Assembly (NCBI RefSeq): GCF_000243215.1
Contig: NZ_JH594597.1
Span: 359,977-423,976, forward strand
From: Odoribacter laneus YIT 12061
GTDB lineage: Bacteria > Bacteroidota > Bacteroidia > Bacteroidales > Marinifilaceae
Length of the DNA stretch: 64,000 nucleotides
Reading direction: 5' to 3'
Below the pieces are notes generated by a model that saw nothing but the letters and a program-made list of their open reading frames with translations, was not told the DNA's origin and searched no databases. This document shows positions 7,552 through 16,263 of the stretch, piece after piece; position 1 is the first letter of the stretch; each line of letters starts with the position of its first letter. The position numbers were made by a program, and so were the translations under genes.

Positions 7552-9153
7552 ATGAAAAAAGTTTCAAAATATATTCTGCTGATTATTGTATTTTTACCCT
7601 TACTTTATTTCAGAGATTTTACTCCGAATAATGAACTCAAATACTTAAGTATTGCTGACGAAGCCTTACGATCCGGAACCTATTTAACTTTTACACACGA
7701 AGGTTCAATTTATACGGATAAACCCCCTCTGTATTTATGGCTTATCATGCTTTGTAAACAACTTCTGGGCCATCATAGTATGCTTCTTCTCGGTCTATTT
7801 TCGTTTATACCGGCTCTCCTCATTCTATACGTTATGGAAAAATGGTTAAGCCCTTATATTCCCTCAAATTATTTATTTACCTTCAGTTTAATGCTTATAA
7901 CTACGGGATTATTCGCAGGCTCCGCTATTGTGCTTCGAATGGATATGCTGATGTCTCTTTTTATCCTCCTTGCCCTGTATACTTTTTATCGCATGTATAC
8001 CGGTCAAGCCGGTAAAGGAGCAAAAGTACTTTTACCTCTTTATATATTTCTGGCTCTCTTCACCAAAGGTCCTCTCGGACTTATCATTCCTTTCTTCTCC
8101 ATTTTAGTCTTTTTGTTATACCAAAAAGAAGGAAAAACTTTTTTCAGCTATTTCGGTCTTCTGCAATGGTTTATTCTTGTCGGCCTGTGCAGCGTGTGGT
8201 TTTTAGGAGTTTATTGGGAAGGGGGATCAAATTATCTTTACAACCTCGTTTTTCACCAAACATTAGACCGGGCGATGGATTCGTTTCACCACAAGGAACC
8301 TTTTTATTATTATTTCACCACGATCTGGTATGCCTTAGCCCCTTGGTCGTTACTTTATATTTTTGTTCCGGCCATCGCTCTGTGGAAAAGACAATTGAAA
8401 AGCAATATCGAAAAATTCTTTCTGACAATTCTTGTTGCAAATTTTCTTCTCCTCTCTTTATTCAGCAGTAAATTAGATATTTACCTTTTACCGATATTCC
8501 CCTTTTTTGCCGGATTAACGATCCTATTACTAAAGCGTTTTTTCGAACGGACCGTTTCTTTTACTATCGCCGTACCGGCCCTCTTGTTCGCATTGTCACT
8601 TCCAGCTTCTTATTTTTTTATCACACAGACAGAATGGCATTATCCCGTTTCTTTACAAATCGCTATTTTCTTATTATCAGCAGCAGCCCTTTTATCTTTG
8701 TATTACCTGTACCGGAAAAAAATACTATACGCCATCAGAAGTCTGGCCGGAGGAATTATTCTGGTTATTTTTATCGGAGGGTTTTATATTCCCCATCTCA
8801 ATCCTTATATCGGCTTCCGGGAAATATGTCGGGAAGCAGCCCAAATAGCAGCCCAACAAAATATTGATCACTACTATTATTACAATTTCCGCAGCGGAGA
8901 AAATATGGATGTTTACCTAAAAACAGAAGTAAAAGAAATAAGAATTTACGAAATTCCGGAAATAGCTCAAAGAGAAAATTTCATTTTATTTCTTCGTAAT
9001 AAAGACATACGCCGTAATCCTGCCTTGCCCCCGCTACTTCCCCAAGATCATTCCATAGATTGCGGCAATTACCGCATTGTGCTTTTCCGGAAACTCCAGC
9101 AAGAGAATCTTCCGGCAGAAAACAATCCCATAAAAAGCCTGTCTTTCCGATGA
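7552..9153 (+). CDS. ArnT/PMT-family membrane glycosyltransferase, second copy
   Basis: This 533-aa polytopic membrane protein belongs to the same superfamily as the gene at 5371. The N-terminal helix is followed by a loop with NNELKYLSIADEAL and YTDKPPLYLWLI, equivalent to the catalytic acidic and KPP motifs. Numerous hydrophobic helices follow, with a soluble tail after about residue 415. It likely transfers a lipid-linked sugar to a surface acceptor in the periplasm. The two divergent copies are only distantly alike, so they may act on different sugars or acceptors. A 14-bp inverted repeat immediately upstream may control it. Confidence 0.82.
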   Translation: MKKVSKYILLIIVFLPLLYFRDFTPNNELKYLSIADEALRSGTYLTFTHEGSIYTDKPPLYLWLIMLCKQLLGHHSMLLLGLFSFIPALLILYVMEKWLSPYIPSNYLFTFSLMLITTGLFAGSAIVLRMDMLMSLFILLALYTFYRMYTGQAGKGAKVLLPLYIFLALFTKGPLGLIIPFFSILVFLLYQKEGKTFFSYFGLLQWFILVGLCSVWFLGVYWEGGSNYLYNLVFHQTLDRAMDSFHHKEPFYYYFTTIWYALAPWSLLYIFVPAIALWKRQLKSNIEKFFLTILVANFLLLSLFSSKLDIYLLPIFPFFAGLTILLLKRFFERTVSFTIAVPALLFALSLPASYFFITQTEWHYPVSLQIAIFLLSAAALLSLYYLYRKKILYAIRSLAGGIILVIFIGGFYIPHLNPYIGFREICREAAQIAAQQNIDHYYYYNFRSGENMDVYLKTEVKEIRIYEIPEIAQRENFILFLRNKDIRRNPALPPLLPQDHSIDCGNYRIVLFRKLQQENLPAENNPIKSLSFR

Positions 9154-9315
9154 AAGGTCTGTGTCCGATTAACGTTTATCTGACAATTCCCGATTGGCAA
9201 GTCTCCGGTTGCGACTAATAAAATTTAATCCCAAATTTCCATTTATTCCCGAAGCACAATTCTTTCATCTTCAAAAACAGGCTCTATTGACAATTTTCTC
9301 TTTTAAAAGAAAAAA

Positions 9316-9609
9316 TCAATACATCTGTGTAATATCCCAGACAAAAGCCCGGATACCGTTTTCTTTATTTACATTATCTAATTTTTCGACATATTTTAAG
9401 ATCAAAGGCACCATTTCTTCTTCTACGATAGTCATCGTAGCAGAGTTCATTTCCGGCCAGGTATGAGATCCCATTCGCGGCTCGCCCGTCATTGTTCCGG
9501 CTCCATTTACCAAAGGCCATTGTGTAAAACCTTTGATTTGAAGCTGATCCAATATATAAGCGACACGCTCCGTAAGGGCTTGATTATATACGATAAATAC
9601 TGCTTTCAT
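9316..9609 (-). CDS. Small PII-like protein downstream of RND operon
   Basis: This 97-aa soluble protein begins MKAVFIVYNQALTERV and shows an alternating beta-alpha pattern like the PII/CutA ferredoxin-like fold. Small proteins of this type are found beside RND efflux genes in Bacteroidetes and beside metal RND pumps elsewhere, but no function is established here. Canonical PII features such as the uridylylated Tyr loop are not seen. It follows the RND pump by 92 nt on the same strand, with a strong hairpin between them, so it may be expressed at a different level from the pump. Function is unknown; the fold assignment is an inference from pattern. Confidence 0.6.
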   Translation of the reverse strand: MKAVFIVYNQALTERVAYILDQLQIKGFTQWPLVNGAGTMTGEPRMGSHTWPEMNSATMTIVEEEMVPLILKYVEKLDNVNKENGIRAFVWDITQMY

Positions 9610-9649
9610 ATTTTACAATTTTCTTTTGAATCATCCAAAGATGGAAAAT

Positions 9650-9692
9650 GAGGATGTCTCAAAAGGGAATACTTCCCCTTTTAGACAACCTC
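9650..9692. terminator. Hairpin between RND pump and PII-like gene
   Basis: A long imperfect stem (about 9650-9669 with 9673-9692) sits between the pump's stop and the PII-like start. It is followed on the minus strand by a T-rich stretch. It may be a partial terminator that lowers expression of the small gene. Confidence 0.55.
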
Positions 9693-9701
9693 ACCATTAT
9701 T

Positions 9702-12700
9702 TTACTTTTTAGGCAGATCCTTTTCCGGATCAAAATCACTCATAAACTTAAACTGCTTGCTGAGAGCCTTTTTCTTATCCCGGCTACCGCTCTTATCCAT
9801 ACTAGCATATACCACCGGTACAATCAACAAGGTAATAATGGTAGAAAATACCATACCTCCGATTACGGCAACACCCATCGGACGCCAGGTTTCAGAACCT
9901 TCCCCTACACTCAATGCCATAGGCACCATACCTAAAATGGTGGTTAAAGAAGTCATCAGAACCGGACGTAAACGAGAACGACAAGCCTGAGCAATAGCAT
10001 CGTAAAGCCGAACACCCCGCTCCCTCATCAAATTGATAAAGTCTATCAATACAATACCGTTCTTCGTCACAATACCGATCAACATAATTGCCCCCAAAGC
10101 TGCAATTACACTCAAGGTGGTACGAGTGATCAGCAAAGCCAGAATCACTCCGGAAAATGCAAAAGGTATAGACAACATAATAATAAACGGCATCTTAAAC
10201 GATTCAAACTGAGCGGCCATCACAATATATACCAACATCAAAGAAAGCAACAACAACATAAACAAAGAGCTAAACGACTCTTGCTGATCTTCATATCCAC
10301 CTCCGATATACAAGCTTACTTCCTGCGGCACATCTTCCAAATTATCGAGCATTTGTTGGGCAGCTGTTGCAATTTCTCCCATGGCTACTCCTGCTTTAGG
10401 ACTAATAGATACTTTCAACATCCGCTGCTTACTCTTCCGTTCGATATTAGGTGGAGAATAATATTCCTTGATCTCTCCTAACTCTTTCAGACGGACTTTT
10501 TCTCCTTTTCCGTCGGTAATCAGAATATTTTCCAACTCCGTCAAAGACGAACGATATTTTTCTTCAAAGCGGACAATGATATCGTATTCTTCCCCATCTT
10601 CTTTAAACTTACTGTTCCGGTAACCATAAATACGATTTCTCAAAGCATTTCCGACTTCCGTAGTAGTCAAACCATGACGGGCCAATTTATCCCGGTCCAA
10701 ATAGACGCGCATTTCGGGTTTATCATTATCCCGGCTGATCTTAATATCTTCTGCCCCCGGAATCTGACGCGCTTTATTTGCAATCTCATTTGCCAAACGA
10801 CTTGTCATATCAAAGTCGTGACCCATTATTTCAATATCTACCGTATTGCTGGTCATGGAATTACTGGAAGTAGAAACCGTATATTCCAGAATATCGGGAA
10901 AACGTTTCAATATATCCCGCAATTGGTCGGCAATTACAAATATATCCCGGTCTCTCTCTTTCACGTCTTTCACCCTCACCCGCATATTTAAAATATTATT
11001 ACCGGTAGAGTTCATCATAGAAGCAAAAGAAGCTTCCTCCTCGCTACCATACGAAAGGTTGATAATGGTAACTTCCGGAATCTCAGTCCGTATGACAGAA
11101 TCAATATCGAAAGCTACCCGTTTCGATTCCTCCACCCGCTGACCGGTCTGCATCTTTACATAAACAGACATAGATCCCTGGTCGTTCTGAGGCATAAAGT
11201 CTGTTTTGATATACCGCATCATGCTGCAAGAACCGATAAATATACCCAACATCAATGAAATAACGAATATTTTATGGGTAAGTACCCAACGAATTAACCG
11301 TTCATACCAGGCATCCAGTTTATCCAACGAACGGGTAACAAACGCATAAAAACTAAACTTCCCATTATCCTTCACTTCCTGTATCTTCAGCAGCTGGGAA
11401 CACAACATCGGAGTTAAGGAAATAGCTGTAGCTGTAGAAGTACACACGGTGATACATACGATCCACCCTAATTGTTTAAACAAAATACCCGTCATTCCGG
11501 TTACCAATGTCAGTGGGAAAAATACGGCCACTGTCACCAATGTCGTCACAATTACGGACAACCATACCTCATTTGTACCGTATTTAGCAGCTTCCCGCGG
11601 CCGGCTTCCCCGGTCAATATGTTTCGTTACGTTTTCCAACACTACAATGGCATCGTCCACGACCATACCGATCGCTATAGAAAGCGAAGACAACGATATC
11701 ACATTCAACGACTCTCCGGTCGCAAACAAATAAATAAAAGCAACAATCAACGAAATCGGGATAGTCAAAGCAATGATAAACGTAGCTCGCCAACGTCCTA
11801 AAAAGAGGAATACCACCAATACGACGAAGATTAAGGCATACATCAAAGAATCCTGCAGATTATTGATAGACTTCACAATAAAATCGGAATTATCCACAAT
11901 AATCTCAAAGTTGATATCTGTAGGTAAATCTTTTTGAGCGATAGCCAATTCTTTCTTCACTTGTTTCGCAATTTGCACAGCATTGGCATCGGTCTGCTTG
12001 GTAATCAGCAACACACCGCCTCTTCCCCGGTTGATAGATTGCTCCAAAGTAATATCTTTCAAAGTATCCCGTACTTTAGCAATATCACGCAGATAAATAG
12101 TTTTGTCGTTCTGAGTCCCTAATACAATATCTTTGATCTGGTCGCTCTCTTCAAATTCTCCTTCTACCCGAAGGGTATAGTCTGACAATCCCATCTTCAC
12201 ATTACCGGAAGGAACGTCCTTATTTTCAGCTAAAATTTTATTACCGACCTGTTCCAGTGTCAAATTATAGGCATCCATCTGATTCGGGTCGACCTCCACA
12301 TATACCACCCGTTCCGGTGCTCCGGCCAAAGTTACGGAGGCAACTCCATCCACCCGGTTCAAACGGGTCACTAATTTATCGTCCAAAATCTTATTCAAGC
12401 CCGGATAGGATTGCTGTGCCGTCACTGCATAAATCAAAATAGGCATCATAGAGGTATTGAAACGCATAATAGTCGGCCGATCGATATCGTCGGGCAAATT
12501 ACTCATAGCCTTATCGACAGCATCCCGTACGTCATTAGAAGCTTCGTCCAAATTAGCTTCCCACTCAAATTCCAAGGAGATGACAGCCAAATTATCATAG
12601 GAAGTAGAAGTCAATTCTTTCAGATCATCCACTGAATTCAATTGGTCTTCCAATATTTTCGTCACATTTTCCTCAATATCCGAGGCGTTAGCCCCTGGAT

Positions 12701-12851
12701 AAGTAGCCATTACCGTAATATAAGGCGGATCCATCTTCGGATATTGATCTACAGGCAACTGAACATAGGAAAACACGCCCAGCACCAGTATAGCCAAAAA
12801 AACCATCAGTGTGGAAATAGGCTTGTTTACCGCTGTATTATATATACTCAT
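9702..12851 (-). CDS. RND multidrug efflux pump, AcrB/HAE1 type
   Basis: This 1049-aa inner-membrane proton-driven exporter has 12 membrane helices and two large periplasmic loops (about 30-335 and 560-870). The proton-relay residues are complete: Asp399-Asp400 in GMVVDDAIVVLEN, and the Lys in GIVTKNGIVLIDF in the second half. It works with the adaptor at 12891 and the TolC channel at 13950 to expel toxic compounds, and a TetR regulator leads the operon. Gaps are 39 nt to the adaptor and 21 nt from adaptor to TolC gene. Contrast it with the two RND proteins at 18976 and 23754, which lack the second Asp and the Lys. Confidence 0.95.
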   Translation of the reverse strand: MSIYNTAVNKPISTLMVFLAILVLGVFSYVQLPVDQYPKMDPPYITVMATYPGANASDIEENVTKILEDQLNSVDDLKELTSTSYDNLAVISLEFEWEANLDEASNDVRDAVDKAMSNLPDDIDRPTIMRFNTSMMPILIYAVTAQQSYPGLNKILDDKLVTRLNRVDGVASVTLAGAPERVVYVEVDPNQMDAYNLTLEQVGNKILAENKDVPSGNVKMGLSDYTLRVEGEFEESDQIKDIVLGTQNDKTIYLRDIAKVRDTLKDITLEQSINRGRGGVLLITKQTDANAVQIAKQVKKELAIAQKDLPTDINFEIIVDNSDFIVKSINNLQDSLMYALIFVVLVVFLFLGRWRATFIIALTIPISLIVAFIYLFATGESLNVISLSSLSIAIGMVVDDAIVVLENVTKHIDRGSRPREAAKYGTNEVWLSVIVTTLVTVAVFFPLTLVTGMTGILFKQLGWIVCITVCTSTATAISLTPMLCSQLLKIQEVKDNGKFSFYAFVTRSLDKLDAWYERLIRWVLTHKIFVISLMLGIFIGSCSMMRYIKTDFMPQNDQGSMSVYVKMQTGQRVEESKRVAFDIDSVIRTEIPEVTIINLSYGSEEEASFASMMNSTGNNILNMRVRVKDVKERDRDIFVIADQLRDILKRFPDILEYTVSTSSNSMTSNTVDIEIMGHDFDMTSRLANEIANKARQIPGAEDIKISRDNDKPEMRVYLDRDKLARHGLTTTEVGNALRNRIYGYRNSKFKEDGEEYDIIVRFEEKYRSSLTELENILITDGKGEKVRLKELGEIKEYYSPPNIERKSKQRMLKVSISPKAGVAMGEIATAAQQMLDNLEDVPQEVSLYIGGGYEDQQESFSSLFMLLLLSLMLVYIVMAAQFESFKMPFIIMLSIPFAFSGVILALLITRTTLSVIAALGAIMLIGIVTKNGIVLIDFINLMRERGVRLYDAIAQACRSRLRPVLMTSLTTILGMVPMALSVGEGSETWRPMGVAVIGGMVFSTIITLLIVPVVYASMDKSGSRDKKKALSKQFKFMSDFDPEKDLPKK

Positions 12852-12890
12852 GTTTCTGAATTAAAATTTAAAAATTAAAGATTATTCTTT

Positions 12891-13928
12891 CTACTCTACG
12901 ATAGAAAGTAAACTCCCATCTACAAGCCGGCCTTGTCCCACAACGACCAATTCATCTCCTTCCCCAATCTCATTGCTGATGACTTCCACCTGATCTTCAA
13001 AACGACGTCCCAGTGTAACATCCACCCGCTTAGCTTTCCCCTCTTTGTTTAAAAATACATAGCGGTTATTTGCTCCCTGCAATTTCAACACTGCAAGAGC
13101 CGGAACCACTACCGTTTCCGTTTCTCCGATAAAGAAATTAATCGTTCCATACATTCCCGGCCGAAGAGCCTCATCCTTATTCGGAATCTTTACCTCAACC
13201 GTAAAAGTACGGGAAGCAGGATCTATTGTCGGATAGACAATATTAACCATTCCATTAAAAGTACGGTCGGGGAAAATATTGCTCTTCAATTCTACCGGAG
13301 TACCTTTCTTTACCGAAAGGAAATACTGTTCGGAAAGATTCACATATGCTTTTAAGGGATTAATCTTCTCAATAGCAATGATAGAAGGTTTCGCAGCACC
13401 TCCCATAGCTACACCTGTGTAAAGTTCCCCATCCTCAAAATACTTCCCGGTTACAATGCCGTCGAAAGGAGCCAACATTTTTGTATTCTCATTTAAGAAA
13501 TCAAAATTGGATTTTGCAACTTCATAATTCGTCACCGCCGCATCATAAGCTTGTTTCGAAATACTCCCGGTTTCATTCAATTTAACCGCCCGGTTATACT
13601 CTGTCTCTAAATTCTTCAACTGCACTTCTGCCTGACGTAAATTTGTCGGATCCATTTCAACCAATAACTGTCCCTTTCTAATACGGTCCCCGACTTCCAC
13701 ATATATCTTTCCAATACGCCCTGTGGCAGCCGGAGCATAATACACCTGCTCATCCGCCTGCAAAGTAGCAGTATAATCCAATGTCTTCGCAATATTCTTT
13801 TTTTCCAACTTCATTACTTTCACCGGGATAGCCTCTGCAGTTTCTTGTTTTTGCATGTCTTTCTTTTTCGACGAGCATCCCATCACCAGTGTAATGGCCA
13901 ATAGCGTAAAAATGATATTCCTTATCAT
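12891..13928 (-). CDS. RND efflux periplasmic adaptor (MFP), lipoprotein
   Basis: This 345-aa membrane-fusion protein bridges the RND pump and TolC. The N-terminus is a lipoprotein signal with the lipobox VMGC (Cys18). It continues with a lipoyl half-motif (GRIGKIYVEVGDRIRKGQ), a helical hairpin (about 100-145), the second lipoyl half (APFDGIVTG), and a beta-barrel with LRPGMYGTINFFI. It sits between the TolC and pump genes in one operon. Length and domain order are normal. Confidence 0.93.
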   Translation of the reverse strand: MIRNIIFTLLAITLVMGCSSKKKDMQKQETAEAIPVKVMKLEKKNIAKTLDYTATLQADEQVYYAPAATGRIGKIYVEVGDRIRKGQLLVEMDPTNLRQAEVQLKNLETEYNRAVKLNETGSISKQAYDAAVTNYEVAKSNFDFLNENTKMLAPFDGIVTGKYFEDGELYTGVAMGGAAKPSIIAIEKINPLKAYVNLSEQYFLSVKKGTPVELKSNIFPDRTFNGMVNIVYPTIDPASRTFTVEVKIPNKDEALRPGMYGTINFFIGETETVVVPALAVLKLQGANNRYVFLNKEGKAKRVDVTLGRRFEDQVEVISNEIGEGDELVVVGQGRLVDGSLLSIVE

Positions 13929-13949
13929 AGTATTTATAATTATTATTTC

Positions 13950-15233
13950 TTAATAAGTCAGATTGTTATATAATCTCTCTAATTGCGTTTCTGCCTGTAA
14001 TAAAGTCAAGCAAGCATTGGTATAATTATTTTCTGCTTCCAGATAATTATTATTCGCTTGCGTCAAATCCAGACTGGATACGGCTCCAAATTCATATTTT
14101 CGCTGAATATTCTCTAAAACCCGTTTGGCTACCTGAATATTTTCTTTCTGCAAATAATAATTTTCAGTAGCATTTTTTAATTCGTATTTATACTGTTTTT
14201 CATTTACATACAACTGATCTTCCAGCAAACTTTTGTTGAGAGAAGTCTGTTCCAGTTCTATTTTAGCCTGCTCTAACTGAGCCTTACGCTGTAGACCGGA
14301 AAAAATAGGAATATCCATCGATATCACAGCCGAATGCTTAGGGCTCATATCAAAATCCGGTTTCAATAATTTATAATTATAAGAATAAGTACCCGTGATC
14401 GTCGGAGCAAAAGTCCATTTCTGCAAACCGACCATTTTTTTACTCAGTTCTTCCTGAGTCTGCATCAACTGAAATTCCGGGTTGTTATTAATTTCAAATT
14501 GCTTTACCGCTAATTTTACATAATCTTCTTGTCCTAAAAAACTTTCCAAAGGATCTGTCAACCGAACCGGGTTTTCTGCCTGTAATCCCAATTGTAAACG
14601 CAAAAGATTATAATTCACTTCTACATTCCGGTCCAATGCTAACAAATTGTTTTTTAATTGCCCTACATTGATCCGGATCTGATCGACATCTGTAATCTCT
14701 ACTGTACCGGCATCATACATATTTTTAGTATGCTGGTATATCTGATCCATATTCTCCAGATTCTGCTTAATAATATCCCGCAAACGCTCACTCACCAGAA
14801 TAGCGTAATACGTATTGAATATGTTTTCTTTGATATCCAATTCCGTAATATTCACTTGCTGATTTGCAATCTGTTCGGCAATCTTACTGGTCTGTATGCC
14901 CAATATCCACTGTCCGCTAAAAATCAATTGTGACAAGGTTGCCCCCACATTGGACTGGTCCTTCATTTTGATGGCAGACCCACCGAAATTCATTTTATAC
15001 CCGAAATTCGTACTGTAATCCAAACTACCATTTACCTGAGGAAGCCCCTGCGAAACAGATTCCCGAACTTTCTGTCTATATAAATCAATATCCTTCCGGG
15101 AAACTTGTAACTGTTTATTATGCTCTACCGCATATTCTATCGCTTTCCGAAGCGATAATTCTTGTACCTCCTGAGCTCCCGCTAAAAAAGGTATCATAAA
15201 AACAATCATTACAACTAAAATAAATCTTTTCAT
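13950..15233 (-). CDS. TolC-family outer membrane channel
   Basis: This 427-aa outer membrane efflux protein has a signal peptide (MKRFILVVMIVFMIPFLAGA, then Gln21) and two repeats of long helices typical of TolC (PF02321). It forms the exit duct for the adaptor and pump encoded downstream. It lies 119 nt after the TetR gene on the same strand, so the operon reads TetR, TolC, adaptor, pump. The identity is clear from the helix pattern and context. Confidence 0.92.
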   Translation of the reverse strand: MKRFILVVMIVFMIPFLAGAQEVQELSLRKAIEYAVEHNKQLQVSRKDIDLYRQKVRESVSQGLPQVNGSLDYSTNFGYKMNFGGSAIKMKDQSNVGATLSQLIFSGQWILGIQTSKIAEQIANQQVNITELDIKENIFNTYYAILVSERLRDIIKQNLENMDQIYQHTKNMYDAGTVEITDVDQIRINVGQLKNNLLALDRNVEVNYNLLRLQLGLQAENPVRLTDPLESFLGQEDYVKLAVKQFEINNNPEFQLMQTQEELSKKMVGLQKWTFAPTITGTYSYNYKLLKPDFDMSPKHSAVISMDIPIFSGLQRKAQLEQAKIELEQTSLNKSLLEDQLYVNEKQYKYELKNATENYYLQKENIQVAKRVLENIQRKYEFGAVSSLDLTQANNNYLEAENNYTNACLTLLQAETQLERLYNNLTY

Positions 15234-15352
15234 CTCACCAATTTATGTTAATTACAAGCAAACACAAAATACTTTAAACTCCTGACAAAATTTATGCCAT
15301 CTTCTCATAAGCTGTTTTTTTCAACCTTTTATACCTTCATTTTTTTATTTCT

Positions 15353-15967
15353 TTAAATTTTTTCTTCTTTCTTTATATTTTCAAATTCTTTTCTTCCTCG
15401 TTCTGTCGATATAGATAAAATAAAATTATCCACAATGGTTGAGATCAGCAAGGGAACCGGATAATCTGTATCCAAAGGCCGTTCCAACTCCTCTAAAAAA
15501 CTGAGCTGCCTATTTAAAAGCAACATCTGCAATTCCATATCCACCTCTTTTTTAAAAAAACCCTCTTCTATCCCCACGCATAGTACACCTTTCAAAACGG
15601 ATTTCATTATTTTATCTTTTTCCGTCCGGATTTTTTTATCTACCTCCGGATGATATTTCTTTAAATCAAAATAATTTGCAGGCATACGGCTATTCAAGTT
15701 TTCTATAATATGCTTCTTTATGTCGTATACCACCAGAACCGGTCCTATTTTCGAAATCTTTTTGGGGGTAGTTCTTTTTCGAATACTTTCAAGCCGATAC
15801 AACATCACCTGTTCTACTACATCATCTTTGTTCTCGAAAATATGATAAAGAGTCTTTTTCGATATTTTTAAATAATTACAGATATCTTCCATAGAAGTAC
15901 TGCGTAAACCATAAGTCAGAAACAAATCTGAAATATTCGCTAATAATTCTTCTTTGGAAAAATTCAT
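15353..15967 (-). CDS. TetR-family repressor of the efflux operon
   Basis: This 204-aa regulator has an N-terminal helix-turn-helix (TSMEDICNYLKISKKTLYHIF, residues about 24-44) and a variable ligand-binding C-terminal domain. It is the first gene of the TolC-adaptor-RND operon. It probably represses its own promoter, because a 7-bp inverted repeat (16011-16038) lies just downstream of the TAATTTTG box at 16046-16053. The inducer is unknown. The start ATG at 15967 fits the usual distance to the HTH. Confidence 0.9.
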   Translation of the reverse strand: MNFSKEELLANISDLFLTYGLRSTSMEDICNYLKISKKTLYHIFENKDDVVEQVMLYRLESIRKRTTPKKISKIGPVLVVYDIKKHIIENLNSRMPANYFDLKKYHPEVDKKIRTEKDKIMKSVLKGVLCVGIEEGFFKKEVDMELQMLLLNRQLSFLEELERPLDTDYPVPLLISTIVDNFILSISTERGRKEFENIKKEEKI

Positions 15968-16010
15968 ACCTTATTCTCCTTTCTTAATCGAAATGAAACA
16001 TTTTAGAAAT

Positions 16011-16038
16011 GGAAACGTTTTTCATATTTTTCGTTTCC
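16011..16038. promoter_or_regulatory. Candidate TetR operator
   Basis: GGAAACG (16011-16017) and CGTTTCC (16032-16038) form a perfect inverted repeat with a 14-nt T-rich centre. It covers the predicted transcription start of the TetR operon, a logical place for autorepression. A further GAAAC lies at 15995-15999. Confidence 0.55.
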
Positions 16039-16045
16039 TAGGGCG

Positions 16046-16053
16046 CAAAATTA
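16046..16053 (-). promoter_or_regulatory. Promoter -7 box of the TetR efflux operon
   Basis: Minus-strand TAATTTTG fits TAnnTTTG. No good TTTG box is seen 19-21 nt upstream, which would be expected of a weaker promoter. It faces the TetR gene 79 nt away. On the plus strand a TAAATTTG (16252-16259) ends only 4 nt before dnaG, too close for a normal leader. Confidence 0.5.
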
Positions 16054-16263
16054 AAGAAATTAAAGTACACAATATCATCTTAAGTGTTAAAAATAGCTAT
16101 TAAGCCAAAAAATACCCGGATATTCAAAAGTATAAATCTATACCTATTTTACGGGTAAAAGAGGTTTTCTACCAAAGCAAAGCTCCCTTCTCTCCTTACA
16201 TTCTTTGAATATTAAAACTTTTGAATGAATACAATACTACGTTTTTTATTATAAATTTGCATT

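Noticed and set aside
16252-16259. TAAATTTG as the dnaG promoter
   Set aside because: It ends 4 nt before the start codon and would give a leaderless or truncated message; no -33 box at the right distance.
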